Below are positions 32,627 through 41,261 of a stretch of DNA of 47,077 bases, in pieces. The notes under the pieces were generated by a model. That model was not told where the DNA came from. It worked only from the letters and a program-made list of their open reading frames with translations, and did not search any database. The stretch covers positions 1 through 47,077 of the forward strand of contig NZ_SBKQ01000019.1 of the NCBI RefSeq assembly GCF_004122145.1, written 5' to 3'. The DNA is from Flavobacterium piscinae (GTDB taxonomy: Bacteria > Bacteroidota > Bacteroidia > Flavobacteriales > Flavobacteriaceae). Position 1 is the stretch's first letter. The number at the start of each line of letters is the position of its first letter. A program made the position numbers and the translations under genes.

Positions 32627-33665
32627 TTTATTATTAATCTTTTTTGTAATTTCTTCAGGATTTGCCACCGAGCACAACGGAAAATACACCAAACAAAAAA
32701 ACACAAAAAAAACAGTCATAGTAAACTCAGATGCAACGGTTGACATTGACAACAAATACGGAAATGTATTTGTAACTACTTGGGACGAAGATAAAATTGA
32801 TATTGACGTGGTCATTACTGTCAGTGGCGATGATGAAAGCTGGGTTGATAAAAAATTAGCTTCCATTTCAATTGAATTTGGTGGAACAAAAAGTCTTTAT
32901 TCAGCCAAAACTATTTTTGATAAAGTGAGTAATTCCGGTCGAAGAACCAGTATGGAAGTGAATTATACCGTAAAAATCCCAAAAAACGGAAACGTGAAAA
33001 TAGAAAATCAGTATGGTAACATTGTCACACATGATTTAAACGGAAGCAGTGACATCCTCTGTAAATACGGAAAAATTTCGATGGGAAAATTGAATAATTC
33101 TTCCAATACTATTAAAATCGATTACTGTAATAAGTCATCCATCGAAAGTTTGAAAAATGGTATAATCAATGCAAAATACTCCGGATTAACTGTCGGTTCC
33201 TTTTCTAATGTAGATTTAAATACAAGCTACACCGATGTGACTGTGATGAATGGTAATAATTTAAAATACGACAGTAATTACGGGAAAATTGTGATAGGTA
33301 AGGTAAATAATGTGGAAGGAAGTGGAAATTATTTAACGATTAAAATTGATGAAATTGAAAATAATTTGAAACTTTCTACCAACTACAGTAATTTTTCTCT
33401 GAATGGTGTCTCAGCAAAAGCGAGTAATATTTCAATTTCTGCGGGTTATACAAATATTAATATCAATCACAGTGTCAATTATTATTTTGACTTTGACGTT
33501 TCAACTAAATACGCCAACTTTAAAAGTGAAGCTCCCTTGGAATATACTGCAAGAGTGGAAACACAATCCACAAAATCATACAAAGGATATTACAAAAAAA
33601 GCGGAGCAAACAAAATGACAATTTCATCCAACTATGGTAATGTAAACTTGAATTTATCTAATTAA
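32610..33665 (+). CDS. Exported adhesin-like protein (DUF4097-type beta-helix)
   Basis: This 351-residue protein has a signal peptide (MKNLYNLLLIFFVISSGFA) and then repeated short beta strands with turns such as DIDNKYGNVFV, IENQYGNIVTHDL and ISSNYGNVNLNL. The recurring Y-G-N/K pattern resembles the DUF4097 beta-solenoid proteins. It is probably periplasmic or outer-membrane associated. A longer frame begins at 32577, but the signal peptide starts at the ATG at 32610, which overlaps the anti-sigma gene by 17 bases and suggests translational coupling. It is a likely target and effector of the ECF system. Confidence 0.75.
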   Translation: MKNLYNLLLIFFVISSGFATEHNGKYTKQKNTKKTVIVNSDATVDIDNKYGNVFVTTWDEDKIDIDVVITVSGDDESWVDKKLASISIEFGGTKSLYSAKTIFDKVSNSGRRTSMEVNYTVKIPKNGNVKIENQYGNIVTHDLNGSSDILCKYGKISMGKLNNSSNTIKIDYCNKSSIESLKNGIINAKYSGLTVGSFSNVDLNTSYTDVTVMNGNNLKYDSNYGKIVIGKVNNVEGSGNYLTIKIDEIENNLKLSTNYSNFSLNGVSAKASNISISAGYTNININHSVNYYFDFDVSTKYANFKSEAPLEYTARVETQSTKSYKGYYKKSGANKMTISSNYGNVNLNLSN

Positions 33666-33684
33666 TCAATCAAAAATAAACACA

Positions 33685-34407
33685 ATGAAAAAAATTATCA
33701 CATTAGTAACTGTACTGGCTGTCTCAATCGTTTCGGCTCAATGGGGACAAGAAAAAATTAAAGGAAACGGAAATATAATTTCCAAAAACATAACCACATC
33801 TGATTATGACGAAATTGGTGTTGCCGGAGCTTTCCATGTTACATTAGTTGAGGGAAAAGAAGGTAAGATTACTTTAAAAGGGGAAGAAAATCTTTTAGAA
33901 TATGTTATCATTGAGACAGATGGTTCTAATTTAAAAATAAAAACTGAAAAAGGAATTAGTCTTTATCCTTCCAAAGGAAAAAAAATTGAAATTATTGTTC
34001 CTGTTGAAGATATTTCGGCTGCAAGTTTAGCCGGTTCAGGCGATATTATAGCAGATTTTACAATAAAAACTACTCAATTTAAAGTAGCATTAGCAGGTTC
34101 TGGTGATATTACACTACGTCTTGATTCCGATACGATTGAAGCTAGTTTATCTGGCTCCGGAAATATTAAATTGGGTGGAAAAACCGCAAACTTAGAAGCC
34201 AGTGTTGCCGGTTCAGGTGATATTGAAGCCTTTGAATTAACCACACAAAACAGCAAATTAAACGTTTCAGGTTCCGGAAATATTTCTACAAATTGTACAG
34301 AATATATCGAAGCACGAGTGGCCGGTTCCGGTGATATTGAATACAAAGGAAAACCTAAAAAAGTGGACACAAAAGTGGCCGGTTCAGGGAAGATCAAAAT
34401 GATGTAA
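33685..34407 (+). CDS. Head-GIN domain (DUF2807) exported protein
   Basis: This 240-residue protein has a signal peptide (VSIVSAQ) and a DUF2807 domain, a beta-helix with regularly spaced SGSGDI-type turns: LAGSGDI, LSGSGNI, VAGSGDI, VSGSGNI, VAGSGDI and VAGSGKI occur every 16-24 residues. The N-terminus has the YDEIGVAGAFHVTLVEG signature. Function is unknown; such proteins are common in Bacteroidetes envelopes. It is the last gene of the ECF operon, 19 bases behind the adhesin-like gene. Confidence 0.9.
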   Translation: MKKIITLVTVLAVSIVSAQWGQEKIKGNGNIISKNITTSDYDEIGVAGAFHVTLVEGKEGKITLKGEENLLEYVIIETDGSNLKIKTEKGISLYPSKGKKIEIIVPVEDISAASLAGSGDIIADFTIKTTQFKVALAGSGDITLRLDSDTIEASLSGSGNIKLGGKTANLEASVAGSGDIEAFELTTQNSKLNVSGSGNISTNCTEYIEARVAGSGDIEYKGKPKKVDTKVAGSGKIKMM

Positions 34408-34418
34408 ATAAAATAATT

Positions 34419-34447
34419 CTGCTTCCGAAATTACTCTTCGGAAGCAG
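34419..34447. terminator. Bidirectional hairpin between the DUF2807 and UMF1 genes
   Basis: A perfect 11-bp stem pairs 34419-34429 with 34437-34447; the seven-base loop carries the stop codon of the UMF1 gene (34431-34433). T-rich stretches on both sides are short, so termination strength is uncertain. Confidence 0.6.
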
Positions 34448-35732
34448 TAGCTTTTGGTACTCGCAGCAACAATAACAATCCCGCCACAAAGAAAACCATC
34501 AAAAATACTATCGCATTTCGCATACTTCCGGTGATTTGATCGATTGTTCCATAAATCGCCATTCCAATCACGATTCCAATTTTTTCGGCTACATCATAAA
34601 AACTAAAAAAGGAAGCCGTATCCTCTGTTTTCGGTAAAAATTTTGAATACGTCGAACGAGATAATGCTTGTATTCCTCCCATCACCATTCCCACAAAACC
34701 GGCTGTGACATAAAAATGAATTGGCTCTGTTACAAAGTAAGCAAACACACAAATGATGGCCCAAATCGCGTTGACCACAATCAACGTTGGAATATTGCCA
34801 AACATTTCTGATGCTTTGGAAGTTAAGGTTGCTCCAATTACTGCAACCAATTGAATGACTAAAATACTGATAATTAATCCGGTGGTTTTTTCACTATCCG
34901 TTGCCCAATTGATTTCTTGTTCCCCAAAATAAGTAGCCACCAACATTACCGTTTGAACCGCCATACTATACACAAAAAAGGCCACTAAATAGCGATATAA
35001 CACTAAATTATGATACAACTGACTTTGTACTTTTTTTAATTCTTTGAAACCATTAAAAATGACATCTTTCGTTATTTTATCTGCATTTTTATTTCCTTTC
35101 GGAAGATACCAAAAGGCATATTGAGCAAATAAAATCCACCAAATTCCGGTCATCGCAAAAGCCATTCGCATGGCTTTTAAAGCCTCTTCCCCATCTTTTC
35201 CTAAAATTAAATACAAATTCAAAGCGAGTAATATTACGCTACCAACATACCCCATTGAATATCCTTTGGCACTCAAACTGTCTTGTTGTTCTTTATGAGC
35301 AATGTCCGGTAAATACGAATTATAAAACACCAAACTTCCCCAAAAACCAATCAATCCAAAAAAGAAACAGACGATTCCAAAATAAATATTATCCGCTGTA
35401 AACCAATACATCCCAATACAAGACAAGGCTCCTAAATAGCAGAAAAATTGCATAAACCGTTTTTTGTTACCGGCAAAATCGGCAATACCGGATAGAATTG
35501 GTGATAAAAAAGCGACACATAAAAAAGCAAATGCAGTTACAAAACTGATTAACGCTGTACTTTTAAATTCATAACCCAAAAATAGAATATTGGGGTTTTC
35601 CTTTGGAAATAAAAAGCCATAATACAACGGAAAAATAGAAGATGAAATGACTAACGGATAAACCGAATTCGCCCAGTCATAAAAAGCCCAAGCATTTAAA
35701 AGTTTACTACTTCCCTTTTCGAGTGTTGCCAT
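34431..35732 (-). CDS. MFS transporter, UMF1 family
   Basis: This 433-residue protein has about twelve membrane helices and the UMF1 (Atg22-like) start NAWAFYDWANSVYPLVISSSIFPLYY (in parts). Other features are FLSPILSGIADFAGNKKRFMQ, the motif-A-like loop after helix two, and MGGIQALSRSTYSKFLPKTED (in parts) in the second half. The substrate of bacterial UMF1 proteins is not known; fungal Atg22 exports amino acids from the vacuole. It converges on the ECF operon and ends in a hairpin. Confidence 0.9.
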   Translation of the reverse strand: MATLEKGSSKLLNAWAFYDWANSVYPLVISSSIFPLYYGFLFPKENPNILFLGYEFKSTALISFVTAFAFLCVAFLSPILSGIADFAGNKKRFMQFFCYLGALSCIGMYWFTADNIYFGIVCFFFGLIGFWGSLVFYNSYLPDIAHKEQQDSLSAKGYSMGYVGSVILLALNLYLILGKDGEEALKAMRMAFAMTGIWWILFAQYAFWYLPKGNKNADKITKDVIFNGFKELKKVQSQLYHNLVLYRYLVAFFVYSMAVQTVMLVATYFGEQEINWATDSEKTTGLIISILVIQLVAVIGATLTSKASEMFGNIPTLIVVNAIWAIICVFAYFVTEPIHFYVTAGFVGMVMGGIQALSRSTYSKFLPKTEDTASFFSFYDVAEKIGIVIGMAIYGTIDQITGSMRNAIVFLMVFFVAGLLLLLRVPKATASEE

Positions 35733-35749
35733 ATAAGTTAATTTTGGTC

Positions 35750-35780
35750 ATAAAAAAAGCTGCTCTTTTCAGAACAGCTT
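35750..35780 (-). terminator. Terminator of the M48 peptidase gene
   Basis: AAGCTG...CAGCTT arms (about 35757-35766 with 35771-35780, one G-T pair) are followed on the minus strand by seven T. It lies 17 bases after the peptidase stop, before the UMF1 gene. Confidence 0.85.
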
Positions 35781-35796
35781 CGAAGATACTGATTTT

Positions 35797-36615
35797 TTAT
35801 TTGAATACTACTCCATATTTTGCCGCTTCTTTTTTCGCTTCAGGGATCCATTTGGTTAAATTGGAAACGCGAGTATCGTGTGAAGGGTGTGTACTCATAA
35901 ATTCCGGTGGAGCTTGTCCGCCGGAAGCCGCTCCCATTCGCTGCCAAAAGGGAACAGCTGCTTCCGGATTATATCCGGCTATAGCCATTAAAATTAAACC
36001 AATTTTATCCGCTTCACTTTCGTGACTTCTACTAAATGGAAGCATACCAAACATTTGTGAACCCGCTCCATAGGCTGTCATTGCTAAAGCCTGTGTTTGT
36101 TCACTTTTTTCTCCTACCGCTAACCCAACTCCAACTGCTCCGGCTTGTTGCAAAATTCCGGCACTCATTCGCTGTTGTCCGTGATTTAAAAGTGCGTGTG
36201 CAACTTCGTGACCCATTACAGTGGCTAAACCAGCTTCGTCTTTTGTTACCGGTAAAATTCCGGTATAAACTACAATTTTTCCACCGGGCATACACCAAGC
36301 ATTTACCGCTTTGTCTTCTACCAATTTATATTCCCATTGATAATCTTTTAAATAGTCAGGATGACCAACAGCGGTCAACCATTTTTCAGCCGCTTGTTTG
36401 ATTTTGATGCCAACTGTTTCAACTCGTTTTGCATCAGCTGTTCCCGAAACTACTTTGTTTTCTTTTAAAAAAGTACTATATTGTTGAAAAGCAGAGGGAA
36501 ATATTGAACTATTATTCACCAAAGCAAGCGAACTTTTACCGGTCAAAGGATTTGTGGCACAACCCATTGTAAATACAAAAGCTCCAAATAATCCAAAAGG
36601 AAAATATCGTTTCAT
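35797..36615 (-). CDS. M48-family zinc metallopeptidase (lipoprotein)
   Basis: This 272-residue protein is a lipoprotein (TMGCATNPLTGKS) with an M48 peptidase domain. The zinc motif HEVAHALLNHG supplies two His ligands and the catalytic Glu; SHESEADKIGL supplies the third ligand. STHPSHDTRVSNL near the C-terminus is also typical of BepA/LoiP-type periplasmic peptidases. It probably takes part in outer-membrane protein quality control. It has its own terminator, so it is not obligately cotranscribed with the downstream UMF1 gene. Confidence 0.92.
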   Translation of the reverse strand: MKRYFPFGLFGAFVFTMGCATNPLTGKSSLALVNNSSIFPSAFQQYSTFLKENKVVSGTADAKRVETVGIKIKQAAEKWLTAVGHPDYLKDYQWEYKLVEDKAVNAWCMPGGKIVVYTGILPVTKDEAGLATVMGHEVAHALLNHGQQRMSAGILQQAGAVGVGLAVGEKSEQTQALAMTAYGAGSQMFGMLPFSRSHESEADKIGLILMAIAGYNPEAAVPFWQRMGAASGGQAPPEFMSTHPSHDTRVSNLTKWIPEAKKEAAKYGVVFK

Positions 36616-36646
36616 AATTCAAATCTTTATTTCTACAAAAATAAAC

Positions 36647-39046
36647 TTATTCCCCAACAATATGAAGTTCTGTAAAAAATTTATCTACTACCATACTGGC
36701 TTTTCCATCAAAAAAGATAGAATCAAAAGCAACTTTTTCATTGTCAATTTCAATAGCGGAAACTTTAAAGGGTAAGCCTATCAAATTGATTTTAAATTTT
36801 TGATAAGAAGTTATAAATTCTCCAACTTTATGTAACTGAATAATTAATTCTTTCTCTTTTCCGGTTAAGTTAAAAGTACGTAATGAAAATCTGCCTTTGT
36901 TATAATCATAACCATCTTGTGCATCTTCATATAAAACGGTTTTTTCTTTACCTGGAGTATAATAAACATCTAAGGTTATTTCATCAAAATCTTTTTCACC
37001 CACATATTGTTGAACCGGATATTTGGGAATAATAGCTCCTTCTTTGATGAAAATCGGAATTTGATCATAATCGGTTGCTACCCATAATTCTCTTTTTCCT
37101 TCCACCAATTCATTCGTCCAATAATTATACCATTTCCCTTTGGGTAAATACATTCTACGACCTAAAGCATTGGGTTCTAATATAGGACAAACCAAAATTT
37201 GATTTCCAAAAATAAACTCATCCGTTCTGTATAAAGTTTGAATATCTTCTTGATCATAATAAACCAACGGTTTTAACATTGGCTCTCCCTCATTCACATA
37301 TTTCCAAAACATGGTATATAAATAGGGCAATAATTGATAGCGAAGATTCACAAATTTTCGGGTAATGTTGACTACCTCTTCACCAAATGACCAAGGTTCT
37401 TGCTCACCATGATCTCCGGAAGAATGGGTTCTGCAAAAGGGATGAAATACACCTAACTGTATCCAACGAGCGTACAATTCCCCTGAAGGTTGCTCAGCAA
37501 AACCACCAATATCAGAACCGGTAAATCCCATTCCGCTTATCGACATCCGTTGCATTTGAATGTTGGCAATCCATAAATGCTCCCAAGTAGCTACGTTATC
37601 ACCCGTCCAAGACGAAGTATATCGCTGGGCACCGGAATAAGCCGAACGTGTAATAATAAAAGGGCGTTTTGGATAAGCAAATCGCTTCACACCTTCATAG
37701 GTTGCTCTTGCCATTTGCGTTCCGTAAATGTTATGAGCTTTTCGATGGCTACAAGGATTTCCATCGTAATCATGACGAACATCCATTGGAAAGGTTTTTC
37801 CGGGAACATCCATTACAGCGGGTTCATTCATATCGTTCCAAACTCCTTTTACACCAATATCTGAAATCAATTCTTTAAATAATCCGGCCCACCATTCTCG
37901 TACTTCCGGATTGGTATAGTCAGGGAAATTACATTCACCCGGCCAAACTTTTCCTTTCATATAGGGTCCGTCGGCACGTTTACAAAAGTAATCTTTATCT
38001 AAAGCTTCCTGATATACCCAATACTCTTTGTCAATTTTTATTCCCGGGTCAATAATGACAACGGTTTTAAAACCATCTTTGGCCAATTCAGCGACCATTC
38101 GCTTGGGTTCCGGGAAATATTCTTTGCTCCAAGTAAAACAGCGGAAACCTTCCATATAATCAATATCTAAATAGATAGCATCACAAGGAATTTGTAATTT
38201 TCTGAAAGTGGAAGTAATTTCTTTGACTTTACTTTCCGGATAATAACTCCATTTACATTGATGATATCCCAATGTCCACATGGGTGGAAGCTCAGGTTTT
38301 CCGGTTAGATGCGTATAATTCGTTACTACATCTTTCATTTTCGGACCGTATATGAAATAATAATTCATTTCTCCACCTTCAGCCCAAAAACTGGTCACAT
38401 TTCTGCGTTCGTGACAAAAATCAAAGAACGTTCGGAACGTATTATCAAAAAAGATACCGTACGCTTTATTATGATGCAAGCCAATGTAAAACGGTACTAC
38501 TTTGTACAACGGTTCTTGATCGCGATGAAAAGCATATTGATCGGTAGCCCAATTTTCAACGCGTTTTCCTTTTAAATTTAAATGAGTGGCTTTATCACCT
38601 AGTCCATAATAACACTCGCCATCATTGGCTTTCTTACTCATTTTGACGATGTTGCCGCCAAACTCATAACTTTCTTCCCAATGAAAACCAATTTCATCAT
38701 CTAAAATCTGAAAACCTTCTAAATCAAAAATGGATACTTTGGCATTTTCTTTATTGATTTTACAAACGATTTTGCTGGTGGTAATACTAAAATGGGTTTT
38801 GTGTTCTTCTACTGCTAATTCATTATATCCATGCGATTGTCCTTTGTCAATAGCATACGAAAAATCTTTGTTGAAATAGCCTTTGGTCGTATATCGAAAA
38901 CGAATCATACTGTCACGAAGAATCGTTATCTTTAAAACTACATTATTTTCAGTGTAAAAAAAGACGTTGTCAACATCTTGGTTATAAGAAATTATCTTAG
39001 AAGGAAACTGATCGCCTTTGTATTCTAATTCGGTATTTGTAATCAT
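36647..39046 (-). CDS. Glycoside hydrolase family 31 alpha-glucosidase
   Basis: This 799-residue enzyme hydrolyses terminal alpha-glucosidic bonds. An N-terminal beta-sandwich is followed by the (beta/alpha)8 barrel with the nucleophile Asp in GVWNDMNEP and the acid/base Asp in WTGDNVATWE, then FTGSDIGGF and a C-terminal beta domain with LPKGKWYNYWTNE. There is no signal peptide, so it should act in the cytoplasm on maltodextrin-like sugars. A TAAATTTG -7 match lies at 39066-39073 and a LacI-type palindrome at 39121-39130. It is followed upstream by the glgE-mak-glgB genes on the same strand. Confidence 0.95.
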   Translation of the reverse strand: MITNTELEYKGDQFPSKIISYNQDVDNVFFYTENNVVLKITILRDSMIRFRYTTKGYFNKDFSYAIDKGQSHGYNELAVEEHKTHFSITTSKIVCKINKENAKVSIFDLEGFQILDDEIGFHWEESYEFGGNIVKMSKKANDGECYYGLGDKATHLNLKGKRVENWATDQYAFHRDQEPLYKVVPFYIGLHHNKAYGIFFDNTFRTFFDFCHERRNVTSFWAEGGEMNYYFIYGPKMKDVVTNYTHLTGKPELPPMWTLGYHQCKWSYYPESKVKEITSTFRKLQIPCDAIYLDIDYMEGFRCFTWSKEYFPEPKRMVAELAKDGFKTVVIIDPGIKIDKEYWVYQEALDKDYFCKRADGPYMKGKVWPGECNFPDYTNPEVREWWAGLFKELISDIGVKGVWNDMNEPAVMDVPGKTFPMDVRHDYDGNPCSHRKAHNIYGTQMARATYEGVKRFAYPKRPFIITRSAYSGAQRYTSSWTGDNVATWEHLWIANIQMQRMSISGMGFTGSDIGGFAEQPSGELYARWIQLGVFHPFCRTHSSGDHGEQEPWSFGEEVVNITRKFVNLRYQLLPYLYTMFWKYVNEGEPMLKPLVYYDQEDIQTLYRTDEFIFGNQILVCPILEPNALGRRMYLPKGKWYNYWTNELVEGKRELWVATDYDQIPIFIKEGAIIPKYPVQQYVGEKDFDEITLDVYYTPGKEKTVLYEDAQDGYDYNKGRFSLRTFNLTGKEKELIIQLHKVGEFITSYQKFKINLIGLPFKVSAIEIDNEKVAFDSIFFDGKASMVVDKFFTELHIVGE

Positions 39047-39120
39047 ACTTTTGGGTTATAATGTTCAAATTTACAAAGTTGAACGTATTATTCTGTTTTT
39101 AATTTTAGCTTTTATTAACT

Positions 39121-39130
39121 CAAACGTTTG
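39121..39130. promoter_or_regulatory. LacI-type operator-like palindrome upstream of the GH31 gene
   Basis: CAAACGTTTG is a perfect 10-base palindrome of the kind bound by LacI/CcpA-family regulators, 75 bases upstream of the GH31 start. No such regulator is encoded in this window. Confidence 0.45.
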
Positions 39131-39202
39131 CGGTATTGGATAAAATGAAAATTACTTTACAAAAAAGAAAAAATTCAGTATTTAATATCTTCTTTAAATC
39201 TA

Positions 39203-39267
39203 AACCATTAAGGTATTAAGTTGCATTAAGTTTAGAATTCTTAATGCAACTTAATACCTTAATGGTT
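39203..39267. repeat. Perfect 28-bp inverted repeat after glgB
   Basis: The arms 39203-39230 and 39240-39267 are perfectly complementary with a nine-base loop. The arms contain CATTAAGG, TATTAAG and CATTAAG units. It lies 12 bases after the glgB stop on the minus strand and probably protects or ends the transcript, but no T-run follows. Confidence 0.85.
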
Positions 39268-39279
39268 CAAAAAAATATT

Positions 39280-41193
39280 TTACTTCAAAGAAACTTTAAA
39301 TACCGAAACTCCCAAAGGCGGCAAAGTCAATGCTGCTGAAAAATCTCTACCGTTCCAAGGCTCTTTGTCAATCTTGATGGCTTTTTTGTTGGTAACTCCG
39401 CTTCCACTATATTCCACTTTATCGGAATTGAAAATTTCAGTCAGTTTTCCTTTGGAAGGTAATCCAATTCGATAATTTTCTCGAACAACCGGTGTGAAAT
39501 TACAAACGACAATCAGATTTTCTTTATCCTCATTTCCTTTTCGGATGTAACTCAATACCGCATTTTGATGATCAGAATAATTAATCCATTCAAAACCTTC
39601 CGGACTGAACTGTTTTTCAAACAAAGCGGGATTCGTTTTATACAATTCATTTAAATCCGAGATGCATTTACGAGTACCTTCATGATAACCATATTGTAAT
39701 AAATGCCAATCCAAACTTCCGTCAAATTTCCATTCGGCACGCTGACCAAATTCAGCACCCATAAACAATAAATTGGTTCCGGGATGCGTGAACATATAGC
39801 CGTAAAGCAAACGTAAATTGGCAAACTGCTGCCATTCATCGCCTGTCATTCGTCCTAAAATGGATTTTTTGCCATACACCACTTCGTCGTGCGAAAGCGG
39901 CAACATAAAGTTTTCCGAAAACGCATACGTCATCGAAAAAGTCAAATCATTTTGATGGTATTTTCGGTAAATCGATTCGCGTTTAAAATATTGCAACGTG
40001 TCGTGCATCCAACCCATCATCCATTTCATTCCAAAACCTAAACCGCCCACCGATGTAGGTCTGGAAACCATTGGAAAGGATGTACTTTCTTCAGCTATGG
40101 TTTGAACACCATCATAATTGGAATAAACCGCTTCATTGAAATCTTTCAAGAAACTGATGGTATCTAAATTTTCTCTTCCGCCAAAAATATTCGGCTCCCA
40201 CTCCCCTTCTTTTCTGGAATAATCCAAATATAACATCGAGGCTACGGCATCCACACGAAGTCCATCCGCATGATAATGATCCAACCAAAACAAAGCATTG
40301 GAAATCAAAAACGAACGCACTTCATTTCTTCCATAATTAAACACCAAACTTTTCCAATCGGGATGATAGCCTTTTCTTCTATCCGGATGCTCATACAAAT
40401 TGGAGCCGTCAAAAAATCCTAACCCATGAGCATCATCAGGAAAATGTGACGGAACCCAGTCTAAAATCACGCCAATACCGGCTTGATGCAATTTATCCAC
40501 CAAAAACATAAAATCCTGTGGTTTTCCAAATCGGGAAGTTGGGGCAAAATAGCCTACCAATTGATAACCCCATGACGGATCGTATGGATATTCCATAATT
40601 GGCATAAATTCCACGTGTGTGAAACCGGTTTCTTTGACATAATTCACCAAATCTTCCGCCAATTCTAAATACGTAAGCGAACGATCTTGCTCTAAATTGC
40701 GTTTCCATGAACCCAAATGCACTTCATACACGGAAAACGGTTTGTCTAAACCATTTTTATCCTTTCGGGTATCCATCCATTTTTTGTCTTTCCACTTGTA
40801 TTCCAAATCCCAAATGACCGAAGCCGTTTCCGGTGGTTTTTGGCAATACAATGCAAACGGATCGGCCTTTTCAGTAATAATTCCGTTGTTATTGGACTGA
40901 ATTTTATATTTGTATTTCGTTCCTTTATCCACTCCGGGAATAAATCCTTCCCAAATTCCGGAAGAATCCCATCGCACATGCAATTGGTGTTCGCCCTGAA
41001 TCCAATAATTAAAATCGCCCACCACCGAAACCGAGCGTGCCGACGGTGCCCAAACAGCAAAATAAACGCCTTTTACGCCGTTGACCTCGATGAGATGAGC
41101 TCCTAATTTTTCGTATAATCTAAAATGTTTTCCGGCTTTGAAAAGCGAAATATCAAAATCGGTGAATAAGGAATGTGGTTGTACTTGGTTCAT
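39280..41193 (-). CDS. glgB: 1,4-alpha-glucan branching enzyme
   Basis: GlgB transfers a glucan segment to make alpha-1,6 branches. It is 637 residues. A CBM48 domain (GVYFAVWAPSARSVSVVGDFNYW, in parts) precedes the GH13 barrel with the nucleophile in DGLRVDAVASML, the acid/base Glu in TIAEESTSFP and the LPLSHDEVVYGK motif. The N1 module is absent, as in many short GlgB proteins. It is the last gene of the glgE-mak-glgB set on this strand, 68 bases after mak. Confidence 0.97.
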   Translation of the reverse strand: MNQVQPHSLFTDFDISLFKAGKHFRLYEKLGAHLIEVNGVKGVYFAVWAPSARSVSVVGDFNYWIQGEHQLHVRWDSSGIWEGFIPGVDKGTKYKYKIQSNNNGIITEKADPFALYCQKPPETASVIWDLEYKWKDKKWMDTRKDKNGLDKPFSVYEVHLGSWKRNLEQDRSLTYLELAEDLVNYVKETGFTHVEFMPIMEYPYDPSWGYQLVGYFAPTSRFGKPQDFMFLVDKLHQAGIGVILDWVPSHFPDDAHGLGFFDGSNLYEHPDRRKGYHPDWKSLVFNYGRNEVRSFLISNALFWLDHYHADGLRVDAVASMLYLDYSRKEGEWEPNIFGGRENLDTISFLKDFNEAVYSNYDGVQTIAEESTSFPMVSRPTSVGGLGFGMKWMMGWMHDTLQYFKRESIYRKYHQNDLTFSMTYAFSENFMLPLSHDEVVYGKKSILGRMTGDEWQQFANLRLLYGYMFTHPGTNLLFMGAEFGQRAEWKFDGSLDWHLLQYGYHEGTRKCISDLNELYKTNPALFEKQFSPEGFEWINYSDHQNAVLSYIRKGNEDKENLIVVCNFTPVVRENYRIGLPSKGKLTEIFNSDKVEYSGSGVTNKKAIKIDKEPWNGRDFSAALTLPPLGVSVFKVSLK

Positions 41194-41261
41194 ATTATTT
41201 AACCTTAAATGGTTTTTGTTTCTATCGTCTATTTTCTATTTTCTTTTCTCTATTATCTTAC

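Noticed and set aside
36036..36401. 121-codon plus-strand frame
   Set aside because: It is antisense to the M48 peptidase, which has intact zinc motifs.
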